28,809 bases of DNA from Haplomitrium mnioides (taxonomy: Eukaryota > Marchantiophyta > Haplomitriopsida > Calobryales), in NCBI GenBank assembly GCA_049999725.1, contig JBNGIS010033086.1, positions 1 to 28,809 of the forward strand. Direction: 5' to 3'. The notes beneath the pieces are model-generated. The model was not told the DNA's origin and did not search any database. It saw only the letters and a list, made by a program, of their open reading frames with translations. Positions 1 through 9,705 of this stretch are shown here, in pieces (the stretch's first letter is position 1; every line of letters starts with the position of its first letter). A program made the translations under genes and the position numbers.

Positions 1-1159
1 AAAGAAACAAGACAAGAAGTGAGAGATGATGAACATGAAGAGAAAAGTGAAAGAAAACAAAGAAACCAAAAGTAAAGGAATGGAATGGAGATGAAAGTGG
101 CCAATCCTTTGCTATTAGTGGGCATACCTTCTTTGCAGGCTAACGAATGGTGCCTCGAGGTTCTTTGTGTTGCTACTCATGGCAAGGTGAAGGTGAGGAT
201 CTATGCTCCTTGAAAATGAAAATTCCAAGCCTTCCAATGCATATAGATATGGACATGGACTAGTACCTCTCTACTCTACTCTACTCTACTCTACTGCATG
301 GCTTCAATCACTCCACCCACTGCACTGTCTGTCCTTCCTCCTACTCTACATCTATCTACGTCACCACACTCAGAGTTGCACCATGTGATACAACTTCAAC
401 CCGCTTTTGCTACAGTGTGGAACGCAGAGGTGCAAAAGAGGTGGAGTGACACCAATGTGAATGTGGGTGTGAAAGAGAATCGTGGATTCGATCAGTCACC
501 AAATTATGATGATGCTCACTTGTAGACTGTAGGCCTTGGACGGAAAATTGGAGCATTTTCAGTTGGGGAACCTACAGATACCATCCTGGGTGGGTGAAAC
601 GATATGCAGAAGGTTTCCGGAAACACACAATTTTGCTCTAAACAAAGTGTTACCTCGTTCATAGCTTTGGTAGAGCGGAATCATCGACACCCTACTCGTG
701 GTAGCACTTACAATCCGGATCGTAGTTCCGATGCGAAAAAGTGTTGTCATTACTCATGAAGTAACGGACTGCATATCCAATGAAATTGTGTGAAGTGAGC
801 CTGAAGATTTAAGATTCGTCCCTTAAGACAAATGTGCTCTTCATTCCATGATTCACAATCACTCTGGCGTTGTCCTTACTGGGAGCAGCAACAGCACAAA
901 CGCGACGGTTGGGGTGCGACCTACTTTAGTGTGGAAAACAAAATTCCAATCTCACGAGAACGTTACTGTTGCAAGCAAATACAATACCAAACCTTTATTA
1001 ATAATCGCCCAATGTAAAACGAGTGCGCGATGACTAGCAGAAAACGTAGGAAAAAGACAACAAAAGAGTTGAGATATGAATGGTGCATTCACATGAGAAA
1101 AGCAACGTGATCGTCAGAGGAATGCAATGATGCATTCTTCAAATCATCTGATCTGATCG
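1..1159. other. Intergenic DNA, no supported gene
   Basis: No open frame here looks like a recognisable protein. Short frames of about 60-75 codons exist near 203-525 and 559-1033, but they overlap one another in several frames and show no domain. A plus-strand frame at 848-1033 is rich in Asn, Ser and Thr, which could come from an old secreted-protein exon, but I cannot name it. The stretch lies downstream of the minus-strand lectin/aerolysin-type gene, so its right end probably holds that gene's 3' untranslated region. Confidence 0.5.
271..295. repeat. (CTACT)5 microsatellite
   Basis: Five exact head-to-tail copies of CTACT, embedded in a wider pyrimidine-rich stretch. No gene is linked to it. 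Confidence 0.95.
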
Positions 1160-2281
1160 TCAGGAAACATAATGATCTTCAACTCGCTCGATGCTTCGAA
1201 AATCGGACGTAACAACTTCCACGCCGTGGTAAGAGACGCCATTGTATTGGCCTCTAACCGGATACGTAAGTTGACTGTCGTTGGTCATTATGAGCTGCAT
1301 AGTTCCACTGTAAGGCAAGTCCACGCTTCCTGTTCTGGTAATGGCCAGCAGATGCACGGACGTGCCAGGAGGGAGCGTTCCTGACTTGTCCCAGGCCAGG
1401 GTGTCCGTTCTGGAATACTCCTGCGTATACGTCCCTGAAACGCTCACTTCCCACATGAATTCAGCACTCACTTGTGCAATTAAGGGAATTCCTGCTGATA
1501 TGCCAATGGTTACACCGAATACAAGTCCCGCTGTAATTGACCACGAAGAACTTTGCGTCACTTGCTTCTGGTTCGAGAACGTCCAATCGTTGGGCTGGGA
1601 GGAATTGTTTGTGGACCTGAACTCTTGGAGCGTCTCTGGTCTTATAGGAAACGTTTGCGCATCGATGTTGGGATAACTGACATTCGTTATGGTGCTGGAT
1701 CTGATGGGACGAAGAAATCTAAATCCGAAGGAGTCAATGTCCAAATTGGATCGTCCGATCCAACCCAAGCATATGCCAGAGCCCACAGTGAGAGGGTACT
1801 CGGTCTGCAGGCTCCACCTGGTCATCCCGAAATCGAAGAAGCCCCCGGTGTTTGTTCTAAATCTTATCCATCCCAGTCTCGTACCTGCGGGCGTGATTTT
1901 GGAATAAGTACACACTGCCATTCTCTACACGGATTGAAATCTGGAATTAACCTACAGAGGGAGGAAGACAAGATTGCTCACCTATTCCATTGCCCCACAA
2001 GGACATACTGGTAATGTACTCGTCTGTTCTGAAATCATAGCTTCTGGTGGTCGAAACAGCAGTCCCGTACATGTAATTATTTTCTCCAACCCCGTCGGTA
2101 GTCCACAACCTTATTCCTCTGATCTTGTCACTTTCGGCCCACACTTGGATTCTCCTTAGACGATGACCGGTGCTGCTTATGTTCACGTTCAGTTCAAAAC
2201 CACCGGTGCCACCGATTATCCATGTGGTTTCAAAAATGTTACCCGTGGCAGATAGCTCTTCCGCAGGAACTGGTTGAACTT
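1160..2281 (-). CDS. Jacalin-like lectin / aerolysin-type pore-forming domain protein, 5' exon not found
   Basis: Two exons are visible: 2281-1982 and 1884-1160, with TGA at 1162-1160. The intron (1981-1885, 97 nt, GTGAGC...CCGCAG, phase 1) splits a Gly codon inside the lectin fold. Joined, they give 341 residues. Residues about 15-130 form a jacalin-like lectin with a GGTGG start, a SLWGNG strand and a FLRPI end. The remainder resembles the aerolysin/natterin fold, including a Ser/Thr-alternating, Gly-rich stretch like the family's membrane-inserting hairpin. Exon 2281 starts at a good acceptor (pyrimidine-rich tract, TTGCAG) in phase 1 and has no in-frame ATG near its start, so at least one upstream exon is expected and is not identified. 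In this family, lectin-aerolysin proteins bind glycans and oligomerise at membranes; plant roles are usually stress or defence. No stop or frameshift is visible in the two exons. The fold assignment is fairly sure; the function is inferred. Confidence 0.8.
1885..1981 (-). other. 97-nt phase-1 spliceosomal intron
   Basis: On the minus strand the donor is AATAG|GTGAGC and the acceptor is CGCCCGCAG|GTACGAG. Removal joins the two halves of the lectin domain in one frame, giving GTRLGWIRF across the junction, a typical jacalin-family strand. Without splicing, the upstream frame hits a stop inside this stretch. Confidence 0.88.
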
Positions 2282-2440
2282 CTGCAACGCAATAACAAAA
2301 CACAAGTTAATAGATCTCAATCCTCATTCAAGATTGCTTGGACATTGGGAAACAATGGCAAAACACGGGTTGCTAGATTTCATTCAAATCATGAGATTGA
2401 GAGAATGCATTAAAGAGCCCGTGTACAACTGTGACGATGA

Positions 2441-2465
2441 GGTGAGGTGAGGTGAGGTGAGGTGA
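2441..2465. repeat. (GGTGA)5 microsatellite
   Basis: Five exact copies of GGTGA followed by decaying GTGAA variants. It lies in the likely 5' region of the minus-strand lectin gene. Confidence 0.95.
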
Positions 2466-2819
2466 AGTGAAGAGTAGCGATGCAGTGCGTGAACGACTGC
2501 GAATGGTGAGATGATAGTGAAATGCACAGCGCCAAGGACCTGAGACGTGAGAAGGATGCTGAGGGGCGGCCATCGTGGAATGAAGGGAAATGGGGAAGGA
2601 GAGATGCGAGAGGTGAGTGAGTGAGGGATTGAAGGAGGGGAGGGGAGGGGAGTATTATAGTGATGAGGACGAGCTTATCTGAAGAAAAAGGGACCGAAAT
2701 AATATAGTGTAGTGCGGTGCGGGACAATCTGAGAAGGAGCAATGCGAGTAAAGCATGGGAAACAATGGGAAAGGAAAGGGGACATGCGAAACATGTGCGT
2801 GAGAGGATGATTGGATCGT

Positions 2820-2856
2820 CATCCTCCCTCCTCCCTCCCTCCCTCGCTCGCTCCCT
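2820..2856. repeat. CCTCC/CCTCG simple-sequence tract
   Basis: A run of CCTCC, CCCT and CGCT units forming a strand-biased pyrimidine tract. A mirror-like G-rich run (GGGGA units) lies at about 2636-2651. Confidence 0.85.
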
Positions 2857-3655
2857 CTAGTCTCTACGGACAGATTCGGAATTCAGCACGTGAAGTTCCA
2901 TGCATGCATGCGGAGAATTGATATTCTATGCTTTGAGTCCAATCAATCTGTCGTCTCTTCTCTTCTCAACTCTTCTCTTCTGTCCTCACTCTTGCTTTCT
3001 CAAGGCCCCACTCGCTCCTTTAACTACTTCCAATCTACTCTACGCTACACTACTGTACTTTACGGTACTGTTGTTCCTACCTATAACTACCCACCCCATT
3101 CCGTTCTGTAATTACTGTTTGTTACTGGAGATGATTTGTCTGTTCTTACTGTTACCTCAGTTTTGTCTTTTATCTTATTCTGTTTTTTCATTTCAATAAT
3201 TTTATGCACTAGTTATGGATGGTTTAATTTAGACAATTTTTTTTTTATAATTGCTTATGAAAGATTTAAGAGGTCTCCCAAATCTCAAAACCATCATAGT
3301 GACGGACATATGATAACTCAAGTGTCATCCAAGTGACCTTTAAATGTACCGTCTGCATAAAATATAGAAACTAAATATACATGTTGCCAAATCGAAAAGG
3401 CGTTATGTGTCCGCTTCGCCACTTTAAAATTTTTATGAGATCCGAAATGCGAAACAGCGTCAAGTCGCTGCTTCTCAAAAGCTTCGAAAATGCCTGAGAT
3501 TGGGGTGAAACGGCGTCAAATCTGCGCTTCAGGGATCCCCAATTTGCTCGTGCGAACTGAGCGTTGTACGTAGCGTGGGCATGAGCATGGGCTCCACATG
3601 GCGCGCCATTGAGCAATGCCCTCACGCACTTCTCGGTGACATGTTGGGAAGGGCT

Positions 3656-3799
3656 CACATGCCATTCTTCGTTACGCCTTTCCTTCCACATGCCATTCTT
3701 CGCTTCTCTCGATTACGCCTTCCCTTCCACATGCCATTCTTCGTTACGCCTGTCCTTCCATATGCCATTTTTCGCTTCTCTCGAGTACGCCTTTCCTTC
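3656..3799. repeat. 72-bp tandem duplication with nested half-units
   Basis: Two adjacent copies, 3656-3727 and 3728-3799, each 72 bp, differ at only a few positions. Each copy is itself made of a short and a long half, both opening with C(A/G)(C/T)ATGCCATT(C/T)TTCG. Because 72 is divisible by three, frames stay open across it on both strands (for example 3575-4066 plus), but the repeated hydrophobic peptide looks like a by-product. Confidence 0.93.
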
Positions 3800-4172
3800 A
3801 ACCGACATTTAGTTTCAACGCTCACAAGCTCCTCAAACTTGTACACCTTGGCCTACAATTTGTCTCTACGAGGATTTTTACACTTGGAAGGCTGGAGGGG
3901 CAGTCCTACGGACCTGGCAGAAATGCGGTCGCGTTGCAGGGGCCGTGTCGATTACGAGAGCTTTAAAATGCACCAACGAGACGGTGACTGTACTGAACGT
4001 CACCTTCTTTTAGCCAGATTACGCCAATCTTGCGCCAATGAATTTCGGAGCTCTAATCTCGAATGAAAGAATAGATGCGTATATGGGATAAGTTCGCGTA
4101 ATTGTTTGCCAAAGCCCTTTCCTCCCAAAAACTCCACACACAAAGAAGATTCATTGGCCACGAGGAAGATTC

Positions 4173-4457
4173 ATGGGCCAACGAGATACCTATTCTACTC
4201 CCGAAAGAGGATCACGGCTTTCAGAGCGACTTGCGAAGGAGTTTGCTATAATGGAACAATTTGGCTATGGTAGCCGGGACTGGACTGCCTATCCACGCCA
4301 CAGAATTGCACATGAAAGAGTTCGCCAGCAACGCCTTTTTCCAAGCATTGGAGGCCAACCATATGTAGTCCTTCACAAATCATCAATCATGTTCACGTCC
4401 CTCCAAGATTTACTCACGAATGCAACTCCTACACCTTATCTGCAACACTCACAATGA
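4173..4457 (+). CDS. Hypothetical 94-residue frame, unrecognised
   Basis: An ATG-started frame with a plausible globular composition: an Arg/Glu-rich first half and a short hydrophobic stretch near the end. No domain, signal peptide or motif is recognised. Its start lies in the second copy of a 20-bp direct repeat. It could be a fragment of an old gene or of a transposon, or an open frame by chance. Confidence 0.2.
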   Translation: MGQRDTYSTPERGSRLSERLAKEFAIMEQFGYGSRDWTAYPRHRIAHERVRQQRLFPSIGGQPYVVLHKSSIMFTSLQDLLTNATPTPYLQHSQ

Positions 4458-4854
4458 TCGCGTAAGTGTCGTCGATCATGTGCATTACAGTCATGCATGG
4501 CGATAGAAGGTGTGGTTGCGTTGAATATAACTATTACAGGGGGAGTAATTTCCCCTTTTTTTTCAACTGACTGGTAGCAAAGGTTAACAGTCCGAGGTGA
4601 GAGTGATCTGGTTCAGTTCAAGGTATGGTCGCTAATGAATCACAGGCACAGATTGACTATGGCGTTGCAAAAAATCATCTTGAACGAGTTGACGAGTTGG
4701 ATTCGTCTGTTATCTGAGGACGGTGACATGGCAAAGAGATGTCCTCGCGCTTCGACAGCAAGCCCAAATTTTGTGCTATAGCTCTTTTCTGCTGGATACT
4801 TCCGGTCCACAGTTACACGGCTTGAGCTACAACGCAAGACAAGAGTGAGATTGT

Positions 4855-4888
4855 AAAGAAAGAAAGAAAGAAAGAAAAAAAAAAAAAA
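4855..4888. repeat. (AAAG)n followed by a poly-A run
   Basis: About five AAAG units grading into a run of about fourteen A. A separate GGAA/GAAG tract follows at 4936-4960. Such A-rich ends can mark old retroposition, but no body of an element is visible beside it. Confidence 0.9.
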
Positions 4889-5026
4889 GAGGATTGGTGA
4901 AGTCACTGGCAAGCACAGATGTAGAAGTTGTACCAGGAAGGAAGGAAGGAAAGAAGGAAGATGTTGAATTCCTTGATCTTGAATGACTCCACACTAGCAG
5001 ACTAGGCTACATTCCTGCACATTGGC

Positions 5027-5056
5027 GATGCAGATGCAGATGCAGATGCAGATGCA
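5027..5056. repeat. (GATGCA)5 microsatellite
   Basis: Five exact copies of the hexamer GATGCA. The unit would encode Asp-Ala pairs in one frame, but no coding context is seen. Confidence 0.95.
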
Positions 5057-5066
5057 TATGGGCTAG

Positions 5067-5372
5067 CTAAGATAGGTTAACGTTACAGGTATGTCTCAGG
5101 CATAAAGCTTCCCTTGTAGTCGGTATGAAATCGAGAAAGATGGCGAGACATGACATGGATAAACTTAGGATCTCCATCTTGTTGTGGACACCGGACGTGA
5201 AGAGTGAATGAAGCATATCCTTTTCTTCCAAACAGAAAGTCACAGAACGAAAGGATGCATGCTTCTCATTGACCCGAGTAGAGTAGTAAGCAAATTTTAG
5301 CCTTTCAATGCTGAATCCAGTTTCGCTACAAAACTCACGCACTAAATCATAAGTTTGCTGAATTGACAACAT
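5067..5372 (-). CDS. Hypothetical 101-residue protein or gene fragment
   Basis: A minus-strand frame opening with a true ATG (5372-5370). The composition is protein-like, with mixed charged and aromatic residues and a hydrophobic segment (about residues 70-85) that could be one membrane helix. I recognise no domain. The upstream side holds an (AAAAC)4 tract at 5399-5420. It may be an exon of a spliced gene, since no neighbouring frame extends it. Low confidence. Confidence 0.25.
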   Translation of the reverse strand: MLSIQQTYDLVREFCSETGFSIERLKFAYYSTRVNEKHASFRSVTFCLEEKDMLHSLFTSGVHNKMEILSLSMSCLAIFLDFIPTTREALCLRHTCNVNLS

Positions 5373-5569
5373 TGGTACTCAAACTCAACATCAAACATCA
5401 AAACAAAACAAAACAAAACAGTGAGGCAAGAAAAGAATTGAATTTCATGCGCTGAATTCAACTACCCTTGCAAGTGAGCACTTTATCAGGCTACTAAGAA
5501 ATTGAAATTGAGTGATGTTTGATAATATTGCATATTTTGGAGGATTTGAACCATGCCCTGCCTGCCATG

Positions 5570-5758
5570 CCAGGAGAGTGGAGTGGAGCACAGCGCAAGA
5601 ATCATTTCCATGTCATACTTGAGAGAAGTTCCTCCATCTTGGGAGGTGTAGCACCACCCTTCATTTCCACATTCATTTCCATATCATATTTGGGAGAAGT
5701 GAGTCAGCATCAACTTTCATTTCCACATCATATTTGGTGACATCCCTACAATGTTTGG
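5570..5758. repeat. Left arm of the 60-bp satellite array (degenerate edge)
   Basis: Recognisable monomer pieces such as TTTCCATATCATATTTGGGAG, GCATCAACTTTCATTTCCA and ACAATGTTTGG occur here, with irregular spacing and extra bases. This is the pattern expected at the decayed edge of a tandem array. The last monomer is cut at 5758 by the copia element and resumes at 10661. The outer limit is blurred; weaker similarity may reach about 5510. Confidence 0.85.
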
Positions 5759-5993
5759 TGTTGAAATACCAAGCTCTATAAGTAACCTTATTTTTTAACC
5801 CTCTTTAGGGTTAGTTTTGTTAAGTTAATTTAGGGTAAATTTAAGTATAGATACATAGTATGTAGAGAGAAAAGTAAAGAGATCAAGAGCGAGCACCGCC
5901 ATGCCACAAGCCTCTTCTCTTTTGTAAATCCGTTGTGTTGAATACGATCTCTTATATTTGCCTCGAAAGATTTGTCTACTCGATTTTTTTACA
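5759..5993 (+). repeat. Copia 5' LTR
   Basis: It begins TGTTGAAATACC and ends TTTTTTTACA, 235 bp. It matches 10400-10660, which carries an extra block of about 19 bp near its left end (about 10430-10448) and other small indels. The TG...CA ends and the immediately following primer site fix the limits. Confidence 0.94.
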
Positions 5994-6005
5994 TGGTATT
6001 AGAGC
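5994..6005 (+). other. Primer binding site (initiator-Met tRNA)
   Basis: TGGTATTAGAGC directly follows the LTR. It is one base from the classical plant TGGTATCAGAGC complementary to the 3' end of initiator-Met tRNA, the usual copia primer. Confidence 0.93.
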
Positions 6006-6125
6006 TTGGTTTATGAGGAGAATAAGATCGCAAGGAGTAGATGATCAATTTGGTTCTATATCCTTTTTGCCGAAGGTGGTCATAGAGTTGTGCTTGAAGT
6101 TTGGAGGTGTCGAGAAGTTGCGTAA

Positions 6126-7049
6126 ATGGGTGATACCAATACCGTTGGTATTGAGAAGTTAGAGAAGAACAACTACCAGCCGTGGAAGTTCGGATGAGGA
6201 ACTATTTGATAGGCAAGAGCCTATGGGGGTATGTATCAGGTGAAGAAAAGAAACTGCAACTTCCTTAAGTGAATGTAACATATCAAGAATTGAAGGCATG
6301 GAAAGCTTGGAATGAAAAAGATAAGAAGGTGATGTTTTTATTTCACATAATTTGTCAAACAGTATGGTTGGACACATACAAGATTTGGAGTCTGCAAAAG
6401 ATGTATGGGATACATTAGAAAGGCTCTAGAGTACAGAGCTAAAAAGATTCAATTGAAAAATAAGTTGAATAACATAAAGAATGCACGCAACATGTCGGTG
6501 AATGATTATGTCTTGAAGATAAAAGAGACATCAGATGAATTGGGATCTATTGGAGTGGCTACAGAGGATGATGATTTAGTGTCTGCAGTATTGAATGGTT
6601 TGAAGGATGATGACAAGTGGAAACCATTTGCCACTTTTGTTTATGTTCCGGAAAATCTTCCTAATTTTGATGAGCTAGTCTCCTTGATGATAATAGAGGA
6701 GAGAAACATTGGAGGACCTACTTTAGAAAATGGTTCTAATGAGCAGGCACAAGGCTTCTACTCAGTATATGGTAGAGCCAAGGGGAGATCCCTGAGAGGA
6801 CGAGGTGATGGTAGAGGTTATGTACAACATAACCAAAATCAACAAAATTTTGAGAATACAGCTGGTGGTAGAGGCCGCGGAAATTTTCGAGGAAGTAGAA
6901 GCTTTCGTAGAAGAGGTGGAAAGAAAAATAATCATGATGTAGTTTGTTGGGAGTATGGAAAAGCAGGTCATTATGCAAATGATTGCTATAGCAGGTCCAA
7001 CAACAATAATAGAGGATATAATCAGAGACAACAAGGAAATTATACATAG
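6126..7049 (+). pseudogene. gag: Copia gag (capsid/nucleocapsid), broken
   Basis: Translation from ATG 6126 opens with a copia capsid start ending in NNYQPWKF. A one-base loss after WKF shifts the frame into TGA, and a further TAA (about 6269) and shifts follow before the long surviving frame 6405-7049. That frame holds the UBN2-type capsid region, then an Arg/Gly-rich nucleocapsid tail. The zinc knuckle near 6948-6989 reads C-x2-Y-x4-H-x4-C: the second Cys of the CCHC motif is Tyr, so zinc binding should be lost. In an intact element this protein packages the RNA into cytoplasmic particles. Confidence 0.92.
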
Positions 7050-7079
7050 TCATCGAAGAGTGATGGTGAGTGTCTCTTT

Positions 7080-7202
7080 GTTTTGCAACATATGATGAGT
7101 TGTGAAAGTGATGTATGGTATGTGGATTCTGGTGCGTCAAACCATATGACACATCATAAAAATTAGTTAAAAGAGTCGCATGATCCAGAGCAGCAAGGAT
7201 AT
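7080..7202 (+). pseudogene. Copia aspartic protease remnant
   Basis: WYVDSGASNHMTHH (the catalytic Asp codon is 7125-7127) is the canonical copia protease active site. A TAG stop follows the HHKN residues almost at once, and the frame continues after it into the 7203 frame. In a working element this enzyme cuts the Gag-Pol polyprotein. Start and end are approximate because the polyprotein frame is broken on both sides. Confidence 0.9.
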
Positions 7203-8445
7203 ATGGAAACAGGTGATGCTACAGTTCATCCAATTGAGCAGATGGGAAATGTTCCACTTTCTACACATGATGGAAAGTCAAAGTATATGGCTAATGTGTT
7301 CTATGTACTAACAATTACAAAGAATTTGGTATCTGTTGGTCAAATGGTAGAACAAGGATTACAAGTTGTTTTTAATGAAGATGGTTGTTTTGTGGAGGAT
7401 TTGAAGAACAGAAATAGATTGGTCGCTAGAGGAAGTAAGATCGGAAGGATGTTTACATTGGATGTAAAGACTCCAATGGTAAATGACAATGTCATGTATA
7501 CGCAAAAGAATATAGTTATTGGAGATGTAGATATTTGGCACAAAAGAATGAGACATGTGAATCTACAAAGGCTGAGATCAATGCAGTCTATGGGTGTAGT
7601 TACCGGTTTGCCAAGGTTCAAGAATGTTGATATGCAGAAGGTGTGTGAAGCATGTCAGTTTGGAAAATAGTCAAGGCATCCATTCACGGATCAAAGAAAT
7701 GTGAGTAAAAATCCTTTAGACGTAGTTCATTATGATGTGTGGGGACCTATTGAGCATGCATCAATGTCAAGAAAAAAGTATTTTGTTACTTTTGTGGATG
7801 ACCATACAAAGAAGGTATGGTTTATTTTATGAAGACAAAAGGAGAAGTGTTTGAGCATTTTAGAAGCTTTAAGAAGATGGTTGAAAAACAATCAGGATTG
7901 CAGATTAAATGTCTACACTCAGATGGTCGAGGTGAGTATTTTTCATGAGAGTTTAGCAGATTTCTGGTACATCATGGTGTGAAGAGGCAATTACATGCAG
8001 ATATACTCCACAACAAAATGGAGTAGCAGAGAGAAAGAATAGGCATATAGCAGAAATTGCTCGTGCCTTGATTAATGAGAAGAATATGCCAAAATACTAT
8101 GAGGCAGCTGTATATATCATGAATATGACTCTTACGGCAGGAATACATGATATTACTCCATAAGAAAGATTTACATGTATCAAAAGAATGTATCTCACTT
8201 GAAGGTATTTGGATGTATTGCATATGTACACATACCAGATGAGCTAAGGACTAAGCTAGATCCTAAAGTTGAGAAGTGTATTTTCATTGGGTATTCTTTG
8301 GAGAAAAAGGATATCGATGTTACAACCTTGTAACACGCAAAATCAAGATAAGTAGAGATGTTGTATTTGATGAGTTGAGTAGTTGGAATGGTGTAGAAAA
8401 AGTTGTGAATACTCATATGGAGGAAGAAGCAATACAGGAAAATTA
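7203..8445 (+). pseudogene. Copia GAG-pre-integrase and integrase core, broken
   Basis: The 7203-7670 frame ends with the integrase zinc domain (WHKRMRHVN...VCEACQFGK). TAG then replaces the expected CAG of GKQSRHPF. The core follows in shifted frames: the first catalytic Asp in YDVWGP (7734-7736), the second in SDGRGEY (7922-7924), and Glu in PQQNGVAERKN (8029-8031), about 35 residues apart once a shift is allowed for. Further stops lie near 7948 and 8161 and a shift near 8310. All three catalytic residues are still present although the reading frame is not. This enzyme would insert the cDNA. Confidence 0.92.
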
Positions 8446-8632
8446 AGCAAATCGGGAATTACAATCACAACAATCACAACTGTTGAGTGGATCACGAGAA
8501 AGTTCAAACACTCTATCTAAGAGTGTTAATCTGTGGTCAGGAAGATTGAGTTCAGGTTCATGAAATGTATCAATTGGAAGTGCTGAAAGTAAGATAGGTT
8601 CAACAAAGGGAAAGGAAAAGGTGGATGAGTAG

Positions 8633-9672
8633 ATGGATACAAGTCACTCAAGTGATGGTGAAGAGGTTGATATACTCACTTTGCAAACACCTAGTGTGCA
8701 AAGAATGCAGGATGAGGTACATAGATCTACACGTATAAAGTATCCAGTAAGGAGGTTGAGTTATGATAGTTTTTCTGCACGTCATTATGCATATATGGTG
8801 AAAGTTATACAAGATATAGAACCTACTTGTTTTGAGGATGCAATTGGCATGCTTGAATGGGAGTTAGCTATAGAGGATGGAATTGGCATGCCTGAATGGG
8901 AGTTAGCTATGGATGAAGAAGTGAATGCACTTGATGAGAATGAGACTTGGAAGCTAACACCACTACCTGATGGAAAGAAAGCAATTGGCTGTAAGTGGGT
9001 TACAAAGTAAAGTATAATGCAGATGATTCGATAAGCATGTATAAGGCTAGACTAGTAGCCAAAGGATATGCTCAGACATATGGGATAGATTTTGATGAAA
9101 CATTTAGTCTTGTTGCAAAGATGGCGACTATGAGAGTTGTGATTACTATGGTTGTTGCTAAGAGATGGGATTTATATCAGATGGATGTAAAGAATGTTTT
9201 TTTGAATGGAGAGTTATATGAAGAAGTGTATACGGAGCAACCACAAGGATATGTACACCATAAATTTCCAAATTATGTGTGTAAGTTGAAGAAAGCTTTA
9301 TACAGATTAAAGCAAGCACCTAGAGCATAGACAGACAGAATAAGCAAGTTTGTATAGAGTATTGGATTTGTCATCAATGAGGCAGATTACTCTATGTATG
9401 TGCAGAAAACAAATACAGGTTTGGTCATCATAGTGATATATGTTGATGATATGATTATTACACGTGATGATAAGTTGCAGATTGAAAATGTTAAGAAGAG
9501 GCTTGGAGCGGAATTTGATATGAAAGACTTGGGAGAACTTATGTACTTCTTTGGTATAGAAGTAATAAGATCACAACAAGGTATTTGGTTACTTCAACGA
9601 AAGTATATTTTGGACATGTTACAGAAATATAGTATGACAGCATGTAAGTCTATTTCTACTCCACTTGAATAG
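8633..9672 (+). pseudogene. Copia reverse transcriptase, broken
   Basis: The linker and the fingers domain start in frame 8633-9010, which contains an in-frame 39-bp tandem duplication (8842-8880 and 8881-8919). A one-base loss at about 9004 (in KWVYK) shifts to the next frame, carrying the [11 protein letters not shown] and [18 protein letters not shown] motifs. TAG codons at 9328 and 9355 interrupt it. Frame 9394-9672 holds YVDDM with both catalytic Asp codons intact (9445-9450), then LQRKYILDML and STPLE, followed by TAG. The order and motifs are typical of plant copia. Confidence 0.94.
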
Positions 9673-9705
9673 AATGAAAAGTTAAGAGCTCATTTTGGAG
9701 ATGAA

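Larger units (their letters stand above)
2282..3655. other. Upstream region of the lectin gene, purine/pyrimidine-rich, no supported coding
   Basis: The first part should contain an intron and the missing 5' exon of the minus-strand gene. One candidate start is the minus-strand ATG at 2573-2571, followed in phase 1 by a weak donor (TCAG|GTCCTT at about 2540); it is not convincing. The strand is strongly purine-rich from about 2440 to 2800, then pyrimidine-rich (CCTCC, CTCTT runs) from about 2820 to 3060. From 3370 to 3655 there is a mixed sequence with two imperfect copies of a GAAAC(A/G)GCGTCAA motif, which I do not recognise. Confidence 0.5.
3800..5570. other. Mostly non-coding stretch with unrecognised short frames and microsatellites
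   Basis: Apart from the two hypothetical frames listed separately, I see no gene. A 20/21-bp direct duplication (GAAGATTCAT...) occurs at 4145-4185. Several simple repeats follow. No tRNA or rRNA was recognised. Confidence 0.5.

Noticed and set aside
832-1033. Asn/Ser/Thr-rich frame as a secreted protein exon
   Set aside because: Two overlapping frames of equal length, no splice context and no recognisable domain.
2410-2742. 110-codon Ser/Leu-rich minus-strand frame as the first exon of the lectin gene
   Set aside because: It lies in purine-rich simple sequence, has low-complexity composition, and gives no good donor in the right phase.
3575-4066. 163-codon frame with a repeated HMPFF-type peptide
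   Set aside because: The repeated part comes from the 72-bp duplication and no domain is recognised in the remainder.
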